NCBI RefSeq assembly: GCF_030269685.1 | Contig: NZ_BSTT01000008.1 | Coordinates: forward strand, 186,001-250,000 | From: Actinomycetospora sp. NBRC 106378 | Lineage (GTDB): Bacteria; Actinomycetota; Actinomycetes; Mycobacteriales; Pseudonocardiaceae | Reading direction: 5' to 3' | DNA: 64,000 bases | Shown here: positions 39,751 to 48,755 of the stretch, piece after piece | How the letters are laid out: every line of letters starts with the position of its first letter | Position numbering within the stretch: position 1 is the first letter of the stretch | Program-made: the position numbers and the translations under genes | Notes under the pieces: model-generated | Told to the model about the DNA's origin: nothing | Database searches by the model: none | What the model saw: only the letters and a program-made list of their open reading frames with translations

Positions 39751-41358
39751 TCAGCCCGCCGCCCGCCCGACCGGCACCGCGACCAGGCGCGGGCCGTCCC
39801 CGTCACGCCCGCGCTCCAGGGCCGCGCGCAGCTCCTCGGCGCTCGACACCGACTCGGCCGGGACGCCGTAGCCCGCGGCGAGCGCGCAGAAGTCGACCGG
39901 TGGCAGGTCCAGGCCGGGCGCCTTCGGGGTGTTCTCGCGGGCGGCGAACCACTTGAGGATCGCGTACTCGCGGTTCTCCAGGACGAGCACCGTGACCGGG
40001 ACGCCCAGCATCGCCGCCGACGCCAGCGCCTGGATCGCGTACTGCATCGACCCGTCCCCGATCGCGGCGAGCACCGGGCGGGACCGGTCGGCCAGCGCGA
40101 CGCCGACCGCCGCGGGCAGCCCGAAGCCGAGCCCACCCGACGTCGTGAAGAAGGACGTGGACGGACGCGAGACCGGGCGGCGGGCGTGCAGGGCGCCACG
40201 GTTGGAGGGCGACTCGTCCACGACGACGCCCTCGGCCGGCCACACCGACCCGACGACGTCGAACACCTCCTCCGCGGTCAGCGTGCCCGGGACCGAGGAC
40301 GCCCGGGCCGCCTCAGCGGCGGGCGCCGAGCCGGCGGGCGTCCGCGACGAGGGAGCGACGCGATCCAGCAGTGCCCGCACCACGGAGACCGGCGAGGCGA
40401 CGAGCGCGTCGCCCATCGGGGCGCGGGCGGCCTCGTCGGGGTCGGACGTGACGTGGAGCAGCCGCGTGCCCTCGGGCAGGAACCCGCCGGGCACGTAGGG
40501 GTAGTACCGAAACACGGCCGTCCCGAGCACGAGCACGACGTCGTGCGCCGCGAGGGTCTGCGCGACCGGGGCGATCGCCATCGGCAGGGCGCCGCGGTAC
40601 TGCGGGTGGTCCTCCGGGAACCCGACGCGGCCGTCGGCGGGCGGCCCGTACACCGCGGCGCCGAGCCGTTCGGCCAGCGCCACGGCGTCGTCGAAGCCGC
40701 CGCCGGCGTCGATCTCCCCGCCGACGACGAGGGCCGGGGACGACGCGCCGTCGAGCGCGGTCGCCAGCCCGTCGAGCGCGGAGGCGGACGGCTCGAGGGG
40801 CACCGTGACCCGTCGTCGGGACGCCCGCTGCGCCACCTCGAGGTCGTCGCCGGTGAGCTCGACGTCCCAGTCGTCCATCGGGATCGACACGAACACCGGC
40901 CCCGTGGGCGGGGTGGTGGCGACGTGGATCGCCCGGGCCAGGGTCGCGACGACGTCCTGGGCCCGGGGCGGCTCCGCGGAGTACTTCACGGTGGGACGCG
41001 GGAGCTCGGTGGCCCGGGGGTTCGTGAGCATCGCCTCCAGCGTCATCATCGGCCGCACCTGCTGGCCGGCGGTGACCACGAGCGGGGTCTTGTTGGCCGC
41101 CGCGTTCACCAGCGCGCCCACCGCGTTCCCGACGCCGGGCGCGGTGTGCAGGTTGACCAGGGTCGGGCGGCCGGTCGCCTGGGCGAATCCGTCGGCCATC
41201 CCGACGACGACGGCCTCCTGGAGCCCGAGGACGTAGGTGAAGTCGTCGGGGAAGTCCTGGAGCATCGGGAGCTCGGTGGAGCCCGGGTTCCCGAAGACCG
41301 TCGTCATGCCGTGCGCTCGAAACAGCTCGAGCGCGGCGTCGCGCACAGTGAGGCTCAC
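39751..41358 (-). CDS. Benzoylformate decarboxylase-like ThDP enzyme
   Basis: 535 aa from GTG 41358. ThDP-dependent enzyme closest in pattern to benzoylformate decarboxylase: FGNPGSTELPML (Ser26-type), LGLQEAVVVGMADGFAQ with the essential Glu, LVNLHTAPGVGNAVGAL with the His70-type residue, ARAPMGDALVASP, and the ThDP/Mg motif IGDGSMQYAIQALASAAML...LENREYAILKWFA. One catalytic residue differs: the second active-site His (RYHQYDPG in the Pseudomonas enzyme) is Tyr here (FRYYPYVPG). It should decarboxylate or carboligate a 2-keto acid, with altered specificity or rate. It could feed an aldehyde to the dehydrogenase at 9315, but that gene is far away. Confidence 0.85.
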   Translation of the reverse strand: MSLTVRDAALELFRAHGMTTVFGNPGSTELPMLQDFPDDFTYVLGLQEAVVVGMADGFAQATGRPTLVNLHTAPGVGNAVGALVNAAANKTPLVVTAGQQVRPMMTLEAMLTNPRATELPRPTVKYSAEPPRAQDVVATLARAIHVATTPPTGPVFVSIPMDDWDVELTGDDLEVAQRASRRRVTVPLEPSASALDGLATALDGASSPALVVGGEIDAGGGFDDAVALAERLGAAVYGPPADGRVGFPEDHPQYRGALPMAIAPVAQTLAAHDVVLVLGTAVFRYYPYVPGGFLPEGTRLLHVTSDPDEAARAPMGDALVASPVSVVRALLDRVAPSSRTPAGSAPAAEAARASSVPGTLTAEEVFDVVGSVWPAEGVVVDESPSNRGALHARRPVSRPSTSFFTTSGGLGFGLPAAVGVALADRSRPVLAAIGDGSMQYAIQALASAAMLGVPVTVLVLENREYAILKWFAARENTPKAPGLDLPPVDFCALAAGYGVPAESVSSAEELRAALERGRDGDGPRLVAVPVGRAAG

Positions 41359-41388
41359 GCCGGAGGGTCTACCCCGCCGGCGTCGACC

Positions 41389-41637
41389 TCACCAGGCTTG
41401 CTGTGGCACCGGCGCGGGCAGGTGCAGCCTGCTCACCCGGACGACCACGTCACGCAGGTCGTCGGAGTCGAAGTTCTGCCGTAGCTCCTCGGCGCGGAGC
41501 GTCGCGGCGACCCCCTCGTAGGGGCCGTGCGCGTCCATCTCACCGGTCTCCGGGTCGAACACCAGGACCACGTAGCCGTCGCACTCGTCCAGATCCGCCG
41601 CTGCCGCCAGCAGTGCCGCGGGCCGTTCGTTCAGCAC
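41389..41637 (-). CDS. Small conserved protein of unknown function
   Basis: 82 aa from GTG 41637, chosen because GGAGG lies exactly 8 nt upstream; longer forms from GTG 41646 and ATG 41661 are also open. An acidic protein with VLVFDPETGEMDAHGPYEGV and AEELRQNFDSDDLRDVVV. No membrane segment or known domain. It lies 30 nt upstream of the benzoylformate-decarboxylase-like gene on the same strand and may be co-transcribed with it. Confidence 0.55.
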   Translation of the reverse strand: MLNERPAALLAAAADLDECDGYVVLVFDPETGEMDAHGPYEGVAATLRAEELRQNFDSDDLRDVVVRVSRLHLPAPVPQQAW

Positions 41638-41804
41638 GATGATCACCTCCGCTGCGTACATCGCCACGATGACGGCCCGTGTGACAGCGTGGGCGGAAGA
41701 TGCCACCTTCGGGGGACCGGCTCCATCCGACGGCGTGTCGGGGTGACACCCGGACGGATGCCTCCCCACGGCGCATCCGGACCTGTGCCGTTAACGTCGC
41801 GCGC

Positions 41805-42989
41805 ATGGCCCCCGTGGACGTCGAGCCGACCGCTCCCGACCCGTCGTCGACCCGCCCGTCGGACCCGACCGCCGTCACGGGGTTCGTGCTCGACATCCCC
41901 GCCGACCAGGTCGCTGACCTGCACGAACGTCTTCGACGGGCCCGTCTGGCCGAGCCGGAGCCGGTGTCCGACTGGTCGCAGGGCATCCCCGCCACGGTCG
42001 TGTCCGACCTGGCCCGGGCGTGGCTCGAGGAGCACGACGTCGCGGCGCTGTCCGACGAGCTCAACGGGCTCGGCCAGTTCCGGACGGAGATCGACGGGCT
42101 CGGCATCCACTTCCTGCACGTAGAGTCACCTCGACGTGACGCACAGCCACTTCTACTCACGCACGGGTGGCCCGGGTCGGTGGTCGAGTTCCTCGACGTC
42201 GTGGGCCCGTTGACGGCACCGGACGACCCCTCCGACCCGGCATTCCACCTCGTCATGCCGTCGTTGCCGGGCTTCGGGTTCTCCGACAAGCCGACCGTCA
42301 CGGGCTGGGGCATCGACCACATCGCGGATGCGTGGGCCGTCCTCATGGCGCGTCTGGGCTACCCCCGGTTCCTCGCCCAGGGCGGGGACTGGGGCGCCAT
42401 GATCACGGCGGCGCTCGGGGTCCGGCACCCCGACCGCGTCGCCATGCTCCACACGACGATGCCGTTGGCCGACCGGCCCGAGGGCGCGCGGACCGCGGAC
42501 CTCCCCGAGCTCGAGCAGCGGTGGCTCGCGCAGGCCCGGGAGTTCCGGGAGGTCGGCAGCGGCTACTCCGGCCAGCAGCGCACCCGCCCGCAGACCCTCG
42601 GCTACGCGCTCGTCGACTCCCCCGTCGGCCAGCTCGCGTGGATCGCGGAGAAGTTCGGGGTGTGGACCGACGGCGGGCTCGCCTCGGTGTCGCGTCGCCG
42701 GCTGCTCGACAACGTCGCGGTGTACTGGTTCGGCGCCTCCGGGGCGTCCTCGGCACGGATGTACTGGGAGAACGCGGACGTCGACCGTCGCTCCGAGGTC
42801 ACCGTGCCCGCCGCGATCTCGATCTTCCCGGCCGAGATGGCGAAGATGCCGCGGTCCTGGGTGGAGGCCCGCTACACCGACGTCCGCCGCTGGAGCGTGC
42901 TCGACCGCGGTGGCCACTTCGCCTCGCTCGAGGTGCCGGATCTGTTCGTCGACGAACTGCGCGCATCGTTCCGCGGGGTGGTGTGCTGA
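41805..42989 (+). CDS. Epoxide hydrolase (EPHX/EHN family)
   Basis: 394 aa from ATG 41805. The N-terminal EHN lid domain (FVLDIPADQVADLHERLRRA, about 25-120) is followed by an alpha/beta hydrolase: oxyanion HGWPGS, nucleophile Asp in AQGGDWGAMIT, and His in DRGGHFASLEVPD. The acid is likely a Glu or Asp near residue 340. It resembles microsomal-type epoxide hydrolases of actinobacteria. The 3' end overlaps the ABC transporter gene by 7 nt. Confidence 0.9.
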   Translation: MAPVDVEPTAPDPSSTRPSDPTAVTGFVLDIPADQVADLHERLRRARLAEPEPVSDWSQGIPATVVSDLARAWLEEHDVAALSDELNGLGQFRTEIDGLGIHFLHVESPRRDAQPLLLTHGWPGSVVEFLDVVGPLTAPDDPSDPAFHLVMPSLPGFGFSDKPTVTGWGIDHIADAWAVLMARLGYPRFLAQGGDWGAMITAALGVRHPDRVAMLHTTMPLADRPEGARTADLPELEQRWLAQAREFREVGSGYSGQQRTRPQTLGYALVDSPVGQLAWIAEKFGVWTDGGLASVSRRRLLDNVAVYWFGASGASSARMYWENADVDRRSEVTVPAAISIFPAEMAKMPRSWVEARYTDVRRWSVLDRGGHFASLEVPDLFVDELRASFRGVVC

Positions 42990-44716
42990 CCGGGTCCGAC
43001 ACGGGCGTGCGCCGCCTGTGGCCGTACCTGCGCCCGCACCGCGCCACGCTGCTCGTCGTCGCCGCCCTGTCCCTGGCCACGGCGGGGACGGCCCTCGCCC
43101 AGCCGTTGCTGGTCGGGCGGGTGATCGCCGTGGTCCAGGGCGGCGGCGCCGTCCTCGGTCCGGCCGGCCTCCTCGTGGCGGTCCTGCTCGGCGGCGCCCT
43201 GGTCGGCGCGGTGCAGTCGTTCCTGCTCCAGCGGACCGCCGAGGGGCTGGTGCTCTCGACGCGCCGGACCCTCGTCGACCGGGTGCTGCGGCTGTCGGTG
43301 CCGGAGTACGACGCGCGGCGCACGGGCGACCTGATCTCCCGGATCGGGTCCGACACGACGCTGCTGCGCGCGGTGGTGACCAGCGGGCTGTTCGAGCTCG
43401 CCAGCTCGGTGGTGGTCGTGATCGGCGCGGCGGTGGCGATGGCCCTGGTCGACCTGACGCTGCTCGCGGTCACGCTCGTGGCCGTCGCCGCGGGGGTGGC
43501 GGTGGTCGGCGCGGCGTCCCGTCGGCTGCGGGCGCTGTCCACGCTCTCGCAGGCGCGGGTCGGGGAGATGACGGCGGCGGTGGAGCGCGCCCTCGGTGCG
43601 GTGCGCACGATCCGGGCCAGCGGGGCCACCGACCGCGAGGCCGACGGCGTCGCCGGCGCGGCCACGGAGGCGTACGCGGTGGGCGTCCGGGCCGCACGGC
43701 TGCAGGCCCTGGTCTCCCCCGCCGTCACGATCGCCACCCAGGGGTCGTTCATCGCCGTGCTCGGGATCGGGGGCGCGCGGGTCGCGGCCGGGGAGCTCAC
43801 GGTGGGAGAGCTGGTCTCCTTCGTGCTCTACCTGTTCCTGCTCGTGCTGCCGTTCGCCCGGCTCACCCAGGCCTGGACGCAGCTGCAGACCGGCCTCGGC
43901 GCGCTCGCCCGGATCGAGGAGGTCGCCGCCCTGCCCGCCGAGTCCGCGGCCGACGCGGTCGACTCCCCGCCGGCGGTCCGGGCTGCCCCTGCCCTGGAGC
44001 TGCGGGAGGTCGACTTCGGTTACGCCGACGGCACCACCGTCCTGCACGGGGTCTCCTTCACCGTGCCGCGCGGCACCCGCACCGCGCTGGTCGGACCGTC
44101 CGGCGCCGGCAAGTCGACGGTGTTCGCGCTGGTCGAGCGGTTCTACGACGTGACCGGCGGGGCGGTGCTGGTGGACGGGGTCGACGTGCGCGACCGGCCG
44201 CGCGACGCCCTGCGCGCCCGGCTCGGGTACGTCGAGCAGGAGTCCCCCGCGCTCGCCGGCACGCTGCGCGAGAACCTCGTGCTCGCCGCGCCGGACGCCC
44301 CCGAGGCCGACCAGCTCGCCGTCCTCGCCGCCGTCAACCTGTCCGGGCTCGTGGAGCGGTCACCGCTGGGTCTGGACGCCCCGGTCGGCGAGGGCGGGGT
44401 CCTGCTCTCCGGCGGCGAACGCCAGCGCCTCGCGATCGCGCGCACCCTGCTCGCCGAGCCGTCGCTGATGCTGCTCGACGAGCCGACCGCGAGCCTCGAC
44501 GCCCGCAACGAGCAGGCGCTGAAGGAGGCGATCGACGTCGCGGCCGCGGCCGACCGGACGCTCCTCATCGTCGCGCACCGGCTCTCGACGGTGGTCGACT
44601 GCGACCAGATCGTGGTCCTCGACGGGGGCCGGGTCGTCGCCCGCGGCACCCACACCGAGCTCCTCGCCGACAGCCCGCTCTACGCCGAACTGGCACGGTC
44701 ACAGCTGCTGCTCTAG
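42983..44716 (+). CDS. ABC exporter, fused permease and ATPase half-transporter
   Basis: 577 aa from GTG 42983. Six membrane helices (about 10-320) with the intracellular-loop block EYDARRTGDLISRIGSDTTL. The ATPase has Walker A LVGPSGAGKSTVFALVERFY, signature LLSGGERQRLAIARTL, Walker B LMLLDEPTASLD, and H-loop IVAHRLSTVVDCD. An MsbA/LmrA-like homodimer is expected, exporting lipids, peptides or drugs. Translational overlap with the epoxide hydrolase gene suggests a shared transcript. Confidence 0.93.
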   Translation: MLTGSDTGVRRLWPYLRPHRATLLVVAALSLATAGTALAQPLLVGRVIAVVQGGGAVLGPAGLLVAVLLGGALVGAVQSFLLQRTAEGLVLSTRRTLVDRVLRLSVPEYDARRTGDLISRIGSDTTLLRAVVTSGLFELASSVVVVIGAAVAMALVDLTLLAVTLVAVAAGVAVVGAASRRLRALSTLSQARVGEMTAAVERALGAVRTIRASGATDREADGVAGAATEAYAVGVRAARLQALVSPAVTIATQGSFIAVLGIGGARVAAGELTVGELVSFVLYLFLLVLPFARLTQAWTQLQTGLGALARIEEVAALPAESAADAVDSPPAVRAAPALELREVDFGYADGTTVLHGVSFTVPRGTRTALVGPSGAGKSTVFALVERFYDVTGGAVLVDGVDVRDRPRDALRARLGYVEQESPALAGTLRENLVLAAPDAPEADQLAVLAAVNLSGLVERSPLGLDAPVGEGGVLLSGGERQRLAIARTLLAEPSLMLLDEPTASLDARNEQALKEAIDVAAAADRTLLIVAHRLSTVVDCDQIVVLDGGRVVARGTHTELLADSPLYAELARSQLLL

Positions 44717-44737
44717 CCGACGTCCTGCCACGAGGTG

Positions 44738-46057
44738 TCAGGTCAACGACACCAGCGGGTCCGCCCGCGTCAGCTCCGGGTCGTCCACGGCGAAGGTGTG
44801 CGCCCGCCCCGGACCGGTCGAGCGGGTCTCGAAGCGCACCGTGACCCGCCCGTGCCCGGCGCCCTGCACCCAGCCGTGCCCGTGCACCGGGTGCGCGGCG
44901 TCGTCCCCGGTCCGCCACGGTCGCTCGGGGGTCGGCGTCGGGTCCTCCTCCGCGATCCCGACATCGGGCGCCGACGGCTCCTCGACGGCGGGCTCGGTCG
45001 AGTCGAACAACGTCCCCTGCACCGCCGTCGTCAGCCCGGCGTAGGAGACCCCGACCAGCCGCACCCCGGCGTCGGGCAGTGCCTCGACGGCGAGCCGCTG
45101 CGCCACCGCCGTCAGCGCGGGGAGGTCGGTCGACGCGACCGTCGAGGTCTCCGAGCGCGTGTGGGTCACGAAGTCCCCGCCGCGGACCTTCACCGTCACC
45201 GTCCGCGCCGCCCGCTGCGAGGCCACCAGCCGCCGGTGCGCGGACGTCGCGAGGTCGGCCACCGCGCGGCGCACACCGGCCACGTCGGAGAGGTCGGTGT
45301 CGAACGTCGTCTCCGCGCTCACCTGCTTCGCCTCGCCGCGCTCGGTCACCGCACGGTCGTCGAGCCCCTGCGCGAGCCGGTGCAGGGCACCCCCGACCGC
45401 CGACCCGAGCAGGGCGGTCACCTCCGGCGCGGGCATCGCGGCGAAGGACGCGATCGTCGTCACCCCCGCCCGCGCGAGCGCCGTCTCGGCGACCGGACCG
45501 ATCCCCCACAACGAGCGCACCGGCAGCGGGTCGAGCAGCGCCCGCTCCCCGCCGTGGGCGACGACGTGGACCCCGTCGGGCTTGGCCAGCCCCGAGGCGA
45601 TCTTGGCGACCTGCTTGCCCGAGCCCGCCCCCACCGACACCGCGAGCCCCGTCGCCTCCCGGACCTGCGCGCGGACCCCCTCCGCCCACGCCCGCACGGC
45701 GTCCGCGTCCGCACCGGCCAGGACGGCGGGTTCGGCGAACGTCTCGTCGTAGGCGACCTGCTCGAGCACCGGGGCGGCCGCCCGGACGACGGCGAAGAAC
45801 GACTCGGAGAGCGTCCGGTAGACCGCGGTGCGCGGCGGCAGGGCGACCGCGGTGGGGCACGCCCGCCGCGCCTGCGCCATCGGCATCGCCGATCGCGCGC
45901 CGAACGCCTTCGCCTCGCCCGACGCGCCCGCGACGATCCCGCGCGGGCCCAGCCCGCCGACGAGCACCGGACGCCCACGCAGGGTCGGGCGGGTCAGCTG
46001 CTCGGCGGAGGCGAAGAAGGAGTCGAGGTCCAGGTGGACCACCCACCGGCCGGTCAC
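44738..46057 (-). CDS. dinB: DNA polymerase IV (Y family) with extended C-terminus
   Basis: 439 aa from GTG 46057. Palm catalytic residues: first Asp in VVHLDLDSFFASAEQ and the Asp-Glu in VAYDETFAEP (usually SIDEAF). Also SVGAGSGKQVAKIASGLAKP and the helix-hairpin-helix RSLWGIGPVAETALARAGV. The little finger ends near residue 345, followed by QGTLFD, a good sliding-clamp-binding motif (QxxLF). About 80 further residues form an additional module (HPVHGHGWVQGAGHGRVTV onward) seen in actinobacterial DinB2-type polymerases. Translesion synthesis; no recA/lexA neighbours. Confidence 0.92.
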   Translation of the reverse strand: MTGRWVVHLDLDSFFASAEQLTRPTLRGRPVLVGGLGPRGIVAGASGEAKAFGARSAMPMAQARRACPTAVALPPRTAVYRTLSESFFAVVRAAAPVLEQVAYDETFAEPAVLAGADADAVRAWAEGVRAQVREATGLAVSVGAGSGKQVAKIASGLAKPDGVHVVAHGGERALLDPLPVRSLWGIGPVAETALARAGVTTIASFAAMPAPEVTALLGSAVGGALHRLAQGLDDRAVTERGEAKQVSAETTFDTDLSDVAGVRRAVADLATSAHRRLVASQRAARTVTVKVRGGDFVTHTRSETSTVASTDLPALTAVAQRLAVEALPDAGVRLVGVSYAGLTTAVQGTLFDSTEPAVEEPSAPDVGIAEEDPTPTPERPWRTGDDAAHPVHGHGWVQGAGHGRVTVRFETRSTGPGRAHTFAVDDPELTRADPLVSLT

Positions 46058-46067
46058 TGCGGGGCCT

Positions 46068-46535
46068 TCACGACGGCGGACGGCTCCAGATCAGGTCCGC
46101 CCCGCCCAGCACGTCGGCGGGCGTCCCGCTCCAGGTCACCCCGACCGCGGTCAGCCCGTGCCGCCGGGCGGCCGCGACGTCGGTGGGGGCGTCCCCGATC
46201 ATCGCGGCCCCGACGGCGCCCTCCGGCAGCACCCGGCCCAGCCCGAGCAGGGCCTCGACGAGCACCTCGTCCTTGCCGATCACGCCGGGGGCCGTCCCTG
46301 CGACGTGCCCGAACCATCCCGACCAGCCCAGGTCGTTCACGACGCGGCGCGCGAGGGCCGTCGTCGCCGACGTCGCGACGGCCATCTCGACGCCGGCCCC
46401 CGACCAGGCCGCGAGCACGGCCTCGACCCCGTCGACCGGGGTGAGCCGGCCGCGTTCGAGCAACGTGCCGTCGAGGTCCCACACGACGCACGAGAAGGGG
46501 CATTCGACCACGGGACGAGGATTCCACGGTTGCAT
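46068..46535 (-). CDS. HAD-family hydrolase
   Basis: 155 aa from ATG 46535. Motif I VVWDLDGTLLERG, motif II Thr/Ser in VATSATTALARR, motif III Lys in VIGKDEVLVEALL, motif IV MIGDAPTDVAAAR. Small cap (type I, about 25-75), close to the phosphoglycolate phosphatase / Gph group but short. Substrate unknown. It lies 10 nt upstream of dinB on the same strand, so they are likely one operon. Confidence 0.87.
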   Translation of the reverse strand: MQPWNPRPVVECPFSCVVWDLDGTLLERGRLTPVDGVEAVLAAWSGAGVEMAVATSATTALARRVVNDLGWSGWFGHVAGTAPGVIGKDEVLVEALLGLGRVLPEGAVGAAMIGDAPTDVAAARRHGLTAVGVTWSGTPADVLGGADLIWSRPPS

Positions 46536-46561
46536 CGCCGGGGAGCGGTCATCCCCCGCCC

Positions 46562-46768
46562 ATGGGTTACGACGTCACGCAGGTCCAGAAGTCCCTCGGC
46601 GGTTTCGACTACCCGGGTGACCCCGAGCAGCTCGCCGAGCACGCCAAGTCGAAGGGCGCGGACGACCAGCTGGTCGAGACGTTGCGCGGCCTCGACAAGG
46701 AGCAGTTCGACGGCCCCAACGCCGTCATGAAGAAGCTCAGCGAGGCGGGCGTCCTCGGCGGTTCGTAG
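46562..46768 (+). CDS. DUF2795 family protein
   Basis: 68 aa. DUF2795 core: VQKSLGGFDYPGDPEQLAEH, then GADDQLVETLRGLDKEQFDG, and a C-terminal LSEAGVLGG helix. Small all-helical proteins of unknown function, common in actinobacteria. ATG 46562. Followed directly by a perfect 39-bp palindrome. Confidence 0.85.
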   Translation: MGYDVTQVQKSLGGFDYPGDPEQLAEHAKSKGADDQLVETLRGLDKEQFDGPNAVMKKLSEAGVLGGS

Positions 46769-46776
46769 GGCACCCG

Positions 46777-46815
46777 TTCCCGACGGCGGGTCCGGACCGG
46801 ACCCGCCGTCGGGAA
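46777..46815. terminator. Perfect 39-bp palindrome, bidirectional terminator
   Basis: Arms of 19 nt (46777-46795 and 46797-46815: TTCCCGACGGCGGGTCCGG and its exact complement) around a single central A. It lies between the convergent genes ending at 46768 and 46823, leaving no room for another element. Flanking AA/TT ends suit termination in both directions. Confidence 0.88.
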
Positions 46816-46822
46816 GGCTCGT

Positions 46823-47089
46823 TCAGCGGGGCATCGTCGGGAGGCGACGCTCCACGACCTCGCGGGCGCCCTCGAGCGTGCCGTCGTTGCTCCACAGCGA
46901 CTCGTCGAGCCGGGAGACGTTCCAGCCGCCGGGCCGCACGCGCGTGCCGTACAGGAAGACGTCCTTCTCCTGCACCCACTCGATCTCGTAGTCGATGGGC
47001 TGCTCGCTCTGCGACTGCCACGTCCAGACGGCCCCGGACCGGCGGCTCGACTCCCGGACCTGCACGCCGTCCATGTCCATGGTGCTCAC
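46823..47089 (-). CDS. Conserved hypothetical protein
   Basis: 88 aa from GTG 47089, chosen because GGAGG lies 6 nt upstream (ATG 47077 is also in frame). Contains MDMDGVQVRESSRRSGAVW, VFLYGTRVRPGGWNVSRLDE and SLWSNDGTLEGAREVV. No known domain, no membrane segment; beta-rich look. Upstream lies the small gene at 47213 on the same strand. Confidence 0.6.
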   Translation of the reverse strand: MSTMDMDGVQVRESSRRSGAVWTWQSQSEQPIDYEIEWVQEKDVFLYGTRVRPGGWNVSRLDESLWSNDGTLEGAREVVERRLPTMPR

Positions 47090-47212
47090 GACGTTCCTCC
47101 CCAGGGCCCTGGTGGACACCACCGGCCGACCGACCGGCCTGCGCCGATCGGAGCATCAGCTTAACGGCTTCTGTCTCGGGGCGAGGCACGGAGGGCTCTT
47201 CGGCGGACCCTC

Positions 47213-47437
47213 TCAGGAGGCGGGCGCCCACCCCTCGCGGCACAGGGCCCCGACGATGCGGCGCGCGTCGGCGCGATGGGCCTCCGAGCGGTGCGAGGTC
47301 CAGCTCCACTCCGCGCACTCGCGGTGCAGGAGGTCGGCGACGACGGTCGCGGCGTGCTCGCGGTCCTCGACCGGGACGTCCGAAACCCGGGACTGCGTGA
47401 GTCGCAGCAGGGCGTGGGCGGGGGACGACGTGCTCAT
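47213..47437 (-). CDS. Small hypothetical protein
   Basis: 74 aa with a strong AGGAGG site 6 nt ahead of ATG 47437. The sequence is helical: SPAHALLRLTQSRVSDVPVE, HAATVVADLLHRECAEWSW, ARRIVGALCREGWAPAS. No family recognised. The good ribosome site and codon usage support it as a real gene. It is divergent from the methyltransferase gene at 47638. Confidence 0.6.
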   Translation of the reverse strand: MSTSSPAHALLRLTQSRVSDVPVEDREHAATVVADLLHRECAEWSWTSHRSEAHRADARRIVGALCREGWAPAS

Positions 47438-47637
47438 GGGGAGCCTCCTGTCGTCGGGCTCCCGGCGGCGGCCGTGGTGCGCCGCGGGAGCTCAGACGGG
47501 GTGACGTGCGGAGGCGGCGACGGCGGCGCGCGGTGCACTGCGACCAGGGTGGCCGCCCGCCCGCCGGGGGGAAACGGCTGGGGGAGCAACGACACATCAC
47601 CCGTGCCGCCCGGGGCGGCGGCGGTCACGATGAGGCC

Positions 47638-48351
47638 ATGACTGCTCCGTTCACCGTCGAACTCGACCCCACCCCCGGCCGCCGGCAGGGAGAGGAGCAG
47701 TTCCTGCTCCACCGTGACGGCGGGACGCAGCGGGTGACGCTGCACGACTACGCGACCGTCTACGACGTGCCGGGGCTCTACGAGGAGGTCGTGCAGCGGA
47801 AGCTGGAGTGCGCCTCGCCGGCCACCGTCGCCGACGCCGCGGTCGAGGCCGGGGCGTCGCTCGGTCTCGGGCCGGAGCAGCTGCGGGCCTTCGACCTGGG
47901 TGCGGGCAACGGCGTGGTCGGCGAGGAGCTCACGGCGAGGGGGGTCACCGTCGTGGTCGGCGCCGACGGCATCCCCGAGGCCCGCGACGCCGCCCACCGC
48001 GACCGTCCGGGGCTCTACGCGCACTACCTCGTCGGCGAGCGCCTCGAGAGCGCCGAGGTCGCCCGGTTGGTCGGCGAGGAGCGGCTGAACGCCCTGGTCG
48101 CCGCGGGCGCCGTGGGTGAGGGCCACGTGCCGGTGGACGCGCTGGACGAGCTGTGGTCGGCGTTCCCGGCGCACTCGGTGCTGGCCCTGACCCTCAAGGA
48201 CGCGCCCGACGACCACGACGTGTCCGACGTGGAGGCCATGATCGGCGCGCGGGAGGACACCCGGATCGTGGTGCGCCGGACCTTCCGCCACCGGCTCTCG
48301 ATGGCGGGCAACGAGCTGTACTACCTGGTGCTCGCCGCGGTGAAGGACTAG
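47638..48351 (+). CDS. Class I SAM-dependent methyltransferase-like protein
   Basis: 237 aa from ATG 47638. The SAM motif I is FDLGAGNGVVGEELTARGV, with VGADGIPEARDAAHRDRPGL at motif II. The N-terminal part (VTLHDYATVYDVPGLYEEVV) and later FPAHSVLALTLKDAPDDHDV match a group of actinobacterial class I enzymes annotated only generally. Substrate unknown. The stop overlaps the convergent small gene (CTAG). Confidence 0.8.
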   Translation: MTAPFTVELDPTPGRRQGEEQFLLHRDGGTQRVTLHDYATVYDVPGLYEEVVQRKLECASPATVADAAVEAGASLGLGPEQLRAFDLGAGNGVVGEELTARGVTVVVGADGIPEARDAAHRDRPGLYAHYLVGERLESAEVARLVGEERLNALVAAGAVGEGHVPVDALDELWSAFPAHSVLALTLKDAPDDHDVSDVEAMIGAREDTRIVVRRTFRHRLSMAGNELYYLVLAAVKD

Positions 48352-48587
48352 TCGGCGAGCCCGCCCCGGATGACCTGAAGGTGCGGGCGCCGCGCCGGGA
48401 CCGGCACGGGCAGCGTCGCGCCGACGGCGCGCGCGGGGCGGCGCCGGGGACGCAGGCAGGCGAGCTCGTTGACGAGGTCGTCGGCCAGCTCCTCGGTGAG
48501 CACGCGGTCCAGGTCGTAGTCGTCGAGGACCTCCCGACCCCGACGCCACGACGCATGCTGCTGCCCGTTCCTGATCATCACTGTCAT
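48348..48587 (-). CDS. Small basic hypothetical protein
   Basis: 79 aa from ATG 48587 (or ATG 48578). Contains GREVLDDYDLDRVLTEELAD and DLVNELACLRPRRRPARAVG, ending in a Pro/Arg-rich tail. No family. Supported only by codon usage and by its stop, which shares CTAG with the convergent methyltransferase gene; the ribosome site is weak. Confidence 0.45.
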   Translation of the reverse strand: MTVMIRNGQQHASWRRGREVLDDYDLDRVLTEELADDLVNELACLRPRRRPARAVGATLPVPVPARRPHLQVIRGGLAD

Positions 48588-48755
48588 CGTCGGCGCAGGT
48601 CGGGCCCCTCCACAGGCCCGATGCCGTATGGAGTGATGACTCGATCGAGGGCCGTTTTCCGACGCGCCGTCCGGAGTGGCGCACCCGATCGTCGGCGTGG
48701 CGGGCCGTGCATCGGTACAGGTGCGGATCACGCCAGCCTCCGACAGGATCGGTCC

